Shown here: one piece after another, positions 58,024 to 64,000 of the stretch | How positions within the stretch are numbered: the first letter of the stretch is position 1 | Layout of the letters: every line of letters starts with the position of its first letter | NCBI GenBank assembly: GCA_029059705.1 | Contig: JAIDVM010000014.1 | Coordinates: 1-64,000 of the forward strand | DNA: 64,000 nt | Origin: Clostridia bacterium | Lineage (GTDB): Bacteria > Bacillota > Clostridia > Christensenellales > Borkfalkiaceae | Direction of reading: 5' to 3' | The notes under the pieces: generated by a model | The model's database searches: none | The model's input: only the letters and a program-made list of their open reading frames with translations | Told to the model about the DNA's origin: nothing | Translations under genes and position numbers: made by a program

Positions 58024-59859
58024 ATGAAAAGGGAAGGCAACATTAAAATTTCAAGCGAAAACATGATGCCCATTATTAAAAAATGGCTCTATTCGGATAA
58101 AGACATTTTTTTAAGGGAAATCGTTGCAAACGGCGTTGACGCGATAACCAAATTCAACAAGCTCGTGTCTTTGGGCGAGGCGGCGGCAGACGGCGAAGAG
58201 TATTGCATAAAAATCACAACCGACAAAAAGACTAAAACCCTTACCGTTGAGGACAACGGCATAGGCATGACCGAGGAAGAGGTTGAAAATTACATAACGC
58301 GCATAGCTTTTTCGGGAGCTTCCGACTTTTTGGAAAAGTATGAAAAGGCGGGCGGCGACGGAATAATCGGGCACTTCGGTTTGGGCTTTTATTCCGCTTA
58401 TATGGTTTCGGAAAAGGTTGAAATAATTACTAAATCCTACAAAGACGCTCCCGCCGTGCATTGGGAAAGCGACGGAAATTCAACTTATTCAATCGAAGAG
58501 TGCGAAAAAGAAGGGCGCGGCACAAAGATAATCATGCACGTTGCGGCTTCCGAAAAGGAGTTTTTGGAAGAGGGCATGGTTAAAGAGCTTGTGCGCAAAT
58601 ACTGCTCGTTTATGCCGTTTAACGTTTACGTGAATTATAAGGGCGACGGCAAGGACGAACCTTTAAATTCCACGCTGCCCTTATACGCAAAAAACCCCAA
58701 GGACTGCACGGACGAGGATTATAAAAAATTCTACACCGACACGTTTATGGACTTTAACGAGCCTATGTTTTGGGTGCACCTAAACATGGATTATCCGTTT
58801 AAGCTGAAAGGGATTTTATATTTCCCCAAGGTTAAAAACAAGCTTGAATTGGAGCGCGGCAAGGTTAAGCTTTATTGCAATCAGGTGTTCATTGCCGACA
58901 ATATAAAGGAAGTAATTCCCGAATTTCTGATGCTTTTGAACGGCGTAATCGACTGCCCCGACATTCCCCTAAACGTTTCGCGCAGCTTTTTGCAGAACGA
59001 CAGACAGGTGCAGAAAATAAGCAAGCACATAACCAAAAAGGTTGCGGACAAGCTTATTTCGCTATTTAAAAACGACCGCGAAAAATATGAAAGCGGTTGG
59101 GAGGATTTGGCGAACTTTGTTAAATTCGGCTGCATTAAAGACAACGATTTTTACGACAAAATCAAGGACGTTATAATTTATAAAGACGTAAACGGCAAAT
59201 ATTTAAGCCTTGCCGAGCTTTTGCCCGAAGAAAAGCCCGCAGAAACGGCGGAAACTGCCGATAACGGCGAAAAGAAGACCGAAAGCAAGCCCAAAACAGT
59301 TTATTACGTTTCGGACGAGGAACAGCAGGCGCAGTATATAAAGTTATTCAAAGACCAAGGCTTGAACGCGATTTTGTGCGATAACTTTATCGACCCGCAT
59401 TTTTTGAGCTTCCTCGAATATAAAACGCCCGATAAAATCAAGTTTGTTAGAATAGACGCCGACGTGGACGGCGCGCTTAAAGACGGCGAAAGCGCCGAGG
59501 ACAGCGTGCTTGCGGATATCTTTAAAACAGCGCTTGCGGACGATAAAATAAGCGTTAAATTCGAAAAATTGAAGAGCGCGGACGTGCCCGCCGTTATAGT
59601 TGTGGACGAGTATATGCGCCGTTACAGCGAAATGGGCAAATATTACGGCATGAGCGACGGCGAACCGAACAAGACGCTTATAGTAAACCTTGCCTGCCCC
59701 GTGGTTGCAAAACTGAAAGAGATTGACGAAGAAAAGCAAAGCTTTGTTGCGGGCTACGTTTATTCGCTTGCCTTGGCGTCGTTTAAAAAGCTTTCGCCCG
59801 AGGAGCTGGATAAATTCCAAAAAGACAGCTTAAAACTGCTCGACTGTTACACCAAATGA
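58024..59859 (+). CDS. htpG: Hsp90-family chaperone HtpG
   Basis: Dimeric ATP-dependent chaperone. The GHKL ATP site is present: LREIVANGVDAITKF (Asn-Asp-Ala region with Asn-Gly-Val-Asp-Ala instead of the usual Asn-Ala-Ser-Asp-Ala), VEDNGIGMTEEEVE, IGHFGLGFYSAYMV and GRGTKIIMHV. The middle domain has LPLNVSRSFLQND-type sequence (DIPLNVSRSFLQND). 611 residues, near the usual 620-630. GAGGTGG lies ahead of the ATG. Monocistronic between two terminators; no CIRCE is seen. Confidence 0.95.
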   Translation: MKREGNIKISSENMMPIIKKWLYSDKDIFLREIVANGVDAITKFNKLVSLGEAAADGEEYCIKITTDKKTKTLTVEDNGIGMTEEEVENYITRIAFSGASDFLEKYEKAGGDGIIGHFGLGFYSAYMVSEKVEIITKSYKDAPAVHWESDGNSTYSIEECEKEGRGTKIIMHVAASEKEFLEEGMVKELVRKYCSFMPFNVYVNYKGDGKDEPLNSTLPLYAKNPKDCTDEDYKKFYTDTFMDFNEPMFWVHLNMDYPFKLKGILYFPKVKNKLELERGKVKLYCNQVFIADNIKEVIPEFLMLLNGVIDCPDIPLNVSRSFLQNDRQVQKISKHITKKVADKLISLFKNDREKYESGWEDLANFVKFGCIKDNDFYDKIKDVIIYKDVNGKYLSLAELLPEEKPAETAETADNGEKKTESKPKTVYYVSDEEQQAQYIKLFKDQGLNAILCDNFIDPHFLSFLEYKTPDKIKFVRIDADVDGALKDGESAEDSVLADIFKTALADDKISVKFEKLKSADVPAVIVVDEYMRRYSEMGKYYGMSDGEPNKTLIVNLACPVVAKLKEIDEEKQSFVAGYVYSLALASFKKLSPEELDKFQKDSLKLLDCYTK

Positions 59860-59865
59860 TAATAA

Positions 59866-59901
59866 ATCCCATAGCGGCAAACGCCGCCGTGGGATATTTT
59901 T
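59866..59901 (+). terminator. terminator of htpG
   Basis: ATCCCAT-A-GCGGC, loop AAAC, GCCGC-C-GTGGGAT (one mismatch), followed by ATTTTTGTTTTT. Confidence 0.85.
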
Positions 59902-59951
59902 GTTTTTGCGTAAAAAACAAGAAAATAATTCCAATTTTTTATGTTTCGCTC

Positions 59952-59980
59952 TTGAAATGTTTATAATAGTGTGATAGAAT
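59952..59980 (+). promoter_or_regulatory. probable promoter of the glycogen operon
   Basis: TTGAAA (59952-59957), 17-base spacer, TAGAAT (59975-59980), which would start transcription about 3 bases before the glgB ATG. A TATAAT at 59962-59967 is an alternative -10 without a good -35. Confidence 0.45.
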
Positions 59981-59989
59981 AAATTAGGT

Positions 59990-61834
59990 ATGGAACACGG
60001 CAAAACGGCAGTTCGGCGGCTTGAAAAATTCCATAAAGGAACGGATTTTAAGGCTTATGAATTTTTCGGTTGCCATAAGGTTCGCGGCGACGTTTATGTT
60101 TTCAGAGTTTGGGCGCCGCACGCCAAATCCGTGCGCTTGTCAATAAACGGTAATTCCGCCGACATGCTGTTGCTTTCCGACGGCGAAAGCTTTGAAGCAG
60201 AGGCAAAATGCACCGCGGGCGACGTTTATTTTTATGAAATAGAAACGCTTGACGGAAGAGTTTTGCAAAAAGCCGACCCTTACGCTTTTAAGTCGGATTT
60301 CCCCAATTCGTTTTTTTCGCAGGTGTGCGATTTGACCGAGCCTTCGGAATATCCGCAGTTGTTTTCGCGCAGCAAAAAAGAAGAGCCCGTAAATATTTAC
60401 GAAGTTAATTTGCTTTCCTGGAATAAACACGCCGACGGCAGCTATTATACGTATAGGGAGCTTATTAAATCGCTGGTGCCATACGTTGCTGATTTGGGCT
60501 ATACGCACGTGGAATTTATGCCGGTTACGGAATATCCCTTCGACGGTTCGTGGGGATATCAGGTTACGGGATATTTTTCGGTCACTTCACGGCTCGGCAC
60601 TCCCGAAGAGTTTAAAGAGCTTGTAAACGCTTTCCATACGGCGGGAATTAAAGTTATTCTGGACTGGGTGCCCGCGCACTTTCCAAAGGACGACTGGGGG
60701 CTTTACGAGTTTGACGGGCAACCCCTTTACGAGTGCCCTTTGTGGGACAGAATGGAGCACAGCGGTTGGGGCACAAGGCGGTTCGATTTCGGAAAAGGCG
60801 GGGTTGACAGCTTTTTGCTTTCAAGCGCTTACTTCTTTTTCGATATTTACCGCATAGACGGTTTGCGCGTTGACGCGGTTGCTTCAATGCTCTATCTCAA
60901 TTACGACAGAGCGGAAGGGGATTTTACTCCCAATATTTACGGCGACAACCGCAATTTAGAGGCCATTGAGTTTTTAAAAAAGTTTAACGTCGTTATAAAA
61001 CGCGATTTTGCGGGAGCGGTTACCGTTGCCGAGGAATCGACCGCGTATCCTAAGGTGACCGCCCCGATTGAAGACGGCGGGCTGGGATTTGACTATAAAT
61101 GGAATATGGGCTGGATGAACGACGTTTTGTTTTATTGCCGCCAAGACCCGTATTTCCGCAATTATCACCATAACAAAATAACCTTTTCAATGGTTTACGC
61201 CTTTTCGGAAAAGTTTATATTGCCCCTTTCCCACGACGAAGTGGTGCACGTTAAAGGCTCGATTGTAAACAAAATGTCCGGCGAATACGAAGCTAAATTT
61301 GCGGGCGAGCGGGCGCTTTTGGGCTTTATGTTCGCTCACCCCGGAAAAAAGCTGAACTTTATGGGCTATGAGTTTGCGCAGTTTAAAGAATGGGATTATA
61401 CTGCGGGGCTTGATTTCTTTTTGGCGGATAAATACGAACTGCACGCAAAGATGAAAGACTTTGTGCGGGCGCTGAATTTATTTTATAAAAACAATCCGCC
61501 GCTTTACGAAATTGAGGACGGCTGGACGGGCTTTAAATGGCTTGTGGTGGACGACAGATATAACAACCTTATTGCCTTTTCGCGTTATTCCGAAAGCGGC
61601 GAAAGCGTGACGGCGGTAATTAACTTTTCGGGAATAGAGCTTACGGGCTATAAAGTGCCGATAGAAAAAGGCAGCTACCGTTTGGTTTTGAACACCGACG
61701 ACAAAGCCTTCGGCGGCAGCGGAAGGATAAGAAAAAAGGTTTATTTAACTGAAAAACAAACGGACGGTAACGGCGGATATTGCCTGAATTTGAATATCCC
61801 GCGGTTGTCCTGTATGTATTTAAAAAAAGATTAA
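59990..61834 (+). CDS. glgB: 1,4-alpha-glucan branching enzyme
   Basis: Creates alpha-1,6 branches in glycogen. An N-terminal carbohydrate-binding beta-sandwich ([15 protein letters not shown]) precedes the GH13 barrel with [23 protein letters not shown], catalytic Asp in [15 protein letters not shown], catalytic Glu in [10 protein letters not shown] and Asp in [12 protein letters not shown]. The 614-residue length is slightly short. No Shine-Dalgarno precedes the ATG; possibly leaderless. First gene of glgB-glgC-glgD. Confidence 0.95.
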   Translation: MEHGKTAVRRLEKFHKGTDFKAYEFFGCHKVRGDVYVFRVWAPHAKSVRLSINGNSADMLLLSDGESFEAEAKCTAGDVYFYEIETLDGRVLQKADPYAFKSDFPNSFFSQVCDLTEPSEYPQLFSRSKKEEPVNIYEVNLLSWNKHADGSYYTYRELIKSLVPYVADLGYTHVEFMPVTEYPFDGSWGYQVTGYFSVTSRLGTPEEFKELVNAFHTAGIKVILDWVPAHFPKDDWGLYEFDGQPLYECPLWDRMEHSGWGTRRFDFGKGGVDSFLLSSAYFFFDIYRIDGLRVDAVASMLYLNYDRAEGDFTPNIYGDNRNLEAIEFLKKFNVVIKRDFAGAVTVAEESTAYPKVTAPIEDGGLGFDYKWNMGWMNDVLFYCRQDPYFRNYHHNKITFSMVYAFSEKFILPLSHDEVVHVKGSIVNKMSGEYEAKFAGERALLGFMFAHPGKKLNFMGYEFAQFKEWDYTAGLDFFLADKYELHAKMKDFVRALNLFYKNNPPLYEIEDGWTGFKWLVVDDRYNNLIAFSRYSESGESVTAVINFSGIELTGYKVPIEKGSYRLVLNTDDKAFGGSGRIRKKVYLTEKQTDGNGGYCLNLNIPRLSCMYLKKD

Positions 61835-61853
61835 TTTTTTGGGGGAATCAGCA

Positions 61854-63056
61854 ATGCTAAGAAAGAAGGAATGTGTTGCAATGCTGCTTGCGGGCGGACA
61901 AGGGTCAAGGCTCTACGCGCTTACCAGCAATATTGCAAAACCCGCAGTTTCGTTTGGGGCGAAGTACAGAATAATCGACTTTCCGCTCTCGAACTGCATA
62001 AATTCGGGAATCGACACCGTTGGCGTGCTCACGCAGTATCAGCCGCTCGTTTTAAATGAATACGTCGGCAACGGTCAGCCGTGGGATTTGGACAGAACGT
62101 TCGGCGGCGTGCATATTTTGTCGCCTTACGAGGCTAAAACCGACACGTCGTGGTATAAGGGCACGGCTAACGCGATTTATCAGAACATAAGGTTCATGAA
62201 GATGTACGACCCCGAATACGTTTTAATTCTTTCAGGCGACCACATTTATAAAATGGACTACGACAAGATGCTTGCGGCGCACAAGGCGGCAAACGCCGAC
62301 TGCACTATCGCGTGCATGCAGGTTCCTATGAAGGAAGCTTCGCGTTTCGGCATTTTGAATACGAGAAAGGACGGCAGCATCTACGAGTTCGAAGAAAAGC
62401 CCGCAAATCCCAAAAGCGATTTGGCGTCGATGGGTATTTATATCTTTACCGCTTCAAAGCTTTTCAAATATCTCGAGCTTGACGAAAAAGACCCCAATTC
62501 CGAAAAGGACTTCGGCAAAAACGTGCTTCCCGCAATGCTCAACGCGGGCGAAAAGATGCAGTCTTACCGCTTTGAAGGTTATTGGAAGGACGTAGGCACG
62601 ATAAGCTCGCTTTTGGAAGCGAACATGGACCTTTTGGGCGTAGTTCCCAACTTCGAGCTTTCGGACAGAGACCGCGTTATCCATTCGAGAAGCCCCTTGG
62701 CGCCGCCCGCTTACGTTGAAGGCGAGGTAATCAATTCGCTCGTTGCAACAGGCGGTGAAATAGAGGGTAAAGTCGTAAATTCGGTTATCGGCACGAATTG
62801 CGTAATCGAAAAGGGCGCGGAAGTTTGCGACAGCGTGCTTATGGGCAACATTACGGTTAAAGCGGGCGCAAAAATCAATTACGCTATTATAGACGAAGAA
62901 GTCACCATATGCGAAAAGGCGGTTATCGGCGCGCCCAAGGACGAAGCCGTTAAAGTAAAGAGCAAAACCTCCGGCATAACCGTTCTCGGAAGAGGAATAA
63001 CGGTTGGCAAGGGCAAAAAGGTTGACGCAGGCGAAATTGCGGACAAAAAGGTTTAA
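61854..63056 (+). CDS. glgC: glucose-1-phosphate adenylyltransferase, catalytic subunit
   Basis: Makes ADP-glucose for glycogen synthesis. The N-terminal nucleotidyltransferase has [43 protein letters not shown] and [10 protein letters not shown] (given in parts; P-loop Gly-rich at residues 11-18). The C-terminal left-handed beta helix hexapeptides follow from about residue 290. ATG 61854 is preferred, seven bases after GGGGGA, over a TTG at 61839. About 400 residues. It is followed by its paralogue glgD after 14 bases. Confidence 0.96.
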   Translation: MLRKKECVAMLLAGGQGSRLYALTSNIAKPAVSFGAKYRIIDFPLSNCINSGIDTVGVLTQYQPLVLNEYVGNGQPWDLDRTFGGVHILSPYEAKTDTSWYKGTANAIYQNIRFMKMYDPEYVLILSGDHIYKMDYDKMLAAHKAANADCTIACMQVPMKEASRFGILNTRKDGSIYEFEEKPANPKSDLASMGIYIFTASKLFKYLELDEKDPNSEKDFGKNVLPAMLNAGEKMQSYRFEGYWKDVGTISSLLEANMDLLGVVPNFELSDRDRVIHSRSPLAPPAYVEGEVINSLVATGGEIEGKVVNSVIGTNCVIEKGAEVCDSVLMGNITVKAGAKINYAIIDEEVTICEKAVIGAPKDEAVKVKSKTSGITVLGRGITVGKGKKVDAGEIADKKV

Positions 63057-63070
63057 GGGGGAACAGAAAA

Positions 63071-64000
63071 ATGACATCAATAGTCGGCGTAATTTTTTCA
63101 AGCATAAACGAAGAAAACGTGCCCGAACTCACCAAATTAAGGTCGATGGGCTCGATACCTTACGGCGGAAGATACCGTCTTGTGGATTTTCCGCTTTCGA
63201 ATATGGTCAACTCGGGAATTACCACGGTTGGCATGATAACCAAAAACAACTATCAGTCGCTTATGGACCACCTCGGTTCGGGCAAGTACTGGGACCTTGC
63301 AAGAAAGGAAGGCGGGCTTATTTTGTTGCCCCCTTACAGCGGCGAGAGCGAAACGTTATATAAAAACCGCCTCGAAGCTTTAAAGGGCGCAACGGCTTTC
63401 CTTAAAAAGTGCAAAGAGGACTTTGTTGTGCTTGCCGACAGCGACGCGGTTTATAAGCTCGATTACAGCAAGGTAATAGATTACCACATTGAAAAGAATG
63501 CGGATATCACCATGGTTTACCACGAGCACGAATACGTTAAATCGCACTACAACATGGCTTTCGAAACCGCAAAGGACGGAAGGATAACCGACATAGAAAT
63601 CAATCCCACTTCAAGCGGCGTTAAAAAGAATTACATAAACGTAATGGTTGCGCGCACCTCGTATCTTTTGAGATTGATTCAGGACGCAATCCAGCACGGC
63701 TATACAAGCTTCGGAAGGGATATTTTAAGCCCCGGCGTAAAAACTTATAACCTTTATGCCTATAAATTTGAGGGCTATTACGCAAATATCAATTCGCTGT
63801 GCTCCTATTTCAACGCAAATATGGAGCTGCTCGATAAAGGCGTAAGAACCGAAATTTTCGGCGACAGAGCAATTTATACCAAGGTAAACGACAGCGCGCC
63901 AGCTAAATTTGCCGACACGGCAAAGGTTAAAAATTCGCTCATTGCCGACGGCTGCACTATAGAGGGAACGGTTGAAAACTGCGTGCTGTTCCGCGGCGTT
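63071..64000 (+). CDS. glgD: GlgD-like subunit of glucose-1-phosphate adenylyltransferase (partial)
   Basis: Start ATG 63071, reading open to the window edge (310 codons, C-terminus missing). It is a GlgC paralogue with the GlgD traits: a changed N-terminal loop (VGVIFSSINEENVPELTKLRSMGSIPYGGRYRLVDFPLSN, seen in parts) lacking the G-G-x-G-T/S-R-L catalytic motif, and ADSDAVYKLDYSKVI in place of the metal-binding site. GlgD forms a heterotetramer with GlgC and modulates it in Bacillota. GGGGGAA lies ahead of the ATG. Confidence 0.93.
   Translation, partial: MTSIVGVIFSSINEENVPELTKLRSMGSIPYGGRYRLVDFPLSNMVNSGITTVGMITKNNYQSLMDHLGSGKYWDLARKEGGLILLPPYSGESETLYKNRLEALKGATAFLKKCKEDFVVLADSDAVYKLDYSKVIDYHIEKNADITMVYHEHEYVKSHYNMAFETAKDGRITDIEINPTSSGVKKNYINVMVARTSYLLRLIQDAIQHGYTSFGRDILSPGVKTYNLYAYKFEGYYANINSLCSYFNANMELLDKGVRTEIFGDRAIYTKVNDSAPAKFADTAKVKNSLIADGCTIEGTVENCVLFRGV

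Overview
The window looks like chromosomal DNA from an anaerobic, low-to-mid-GC member of the Bacillota, most likely an uncultured gut-type Clostridia lineage. Evidence for this is a spoVG gene, an ispH-rpsA fusion, the paired glgC/glgD arrangement, a Na+-pumping biotin-dependent decarboxylase cluster, groESL, and many strong sigma-A promoters (TTGACA-N17-TATAAT type) with AGGAGG-like ribosome binding sites. The lineage assignment is inference. About 90% of the sequence is coding and almost all genes are on the + strand. I see no phage, IS element, CRISPR array or classical defence island.

Layout. 1-10.9 kb: division and envelope genes (ftsA-like, ftsZ, spoVG on the other strand, murC, ftsK), then rimO-pgsA-cinA-recA in a tight operon. 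10.9-16.1 kb: recA, nadE, rny and a small orphan gene. 16.2-19.3 kb: a membrane-anchored PadR-type regulator divergent from an acyl-ACP thioesterase and a YgjP-like metalloprotease. 19.3-26.9 kb: a carAB operon with a short U-rich leader ORF and an attenuator-like terminator, where carB is fused to a dapF domain, followed by nifS and thiI. 26.9-37.8 kb: a class A PBP on the minus strand, then miaB-mutS-mutL-miaA-ynbB and small genes. 38-40 kb: groESL on the minus strand. 40-47.8 kb: dCMP deaminase, lipoproteins, cyclophilin, purB, a secreted SGNH esterase, tRNA-Trp, proC, rnhA and a VTT/DedA membrane protein. 47.9-52.8 kb: a carboxyltransferase/OadG/BCCP/OadB/OadA sodium-pump cluster. 52.9-57.9 kb: a HI0933-type flavoprotein, an aroH-cmk fusion, plsC and the ispH-rpsA fusion. 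58-64 kb: htpG and the glycogen genes glgB-glgC-glgD, with glgD cut by the window end.

Most unusual points. (1) A roughly 98-bp dispersed cassette occurs twice, at 44-140 minus and 15663-15761 plus. It consists of a hairpin with a T tract, a promoter whose -35 overlaps that tract, and a conserved 5' UTR; the hairpin arms differ between copies but remain paired. (2) A U-rich leader peptide whose stop codon lies inside a terminator stem precedes carAB, the architecture of UTP-sensitive (pyrBI-type) attenuation. (3) CarB is fused to a DapF domain in which the first catalytic Cys is replaced by Ala, while TGC-GGC is still readable one base out of frame, as expected from a compensated frameshift. 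(4) Chorismate mutase is fused to CMP kinase. (5) A PadR regulator is fused through a long Pro/Gln-rich linker to four membrane segments, with a perfect inverted repeat inside its own promoter spacer. (6) The FtsA homologue is truncated and lacks a membrane-targeting tail.
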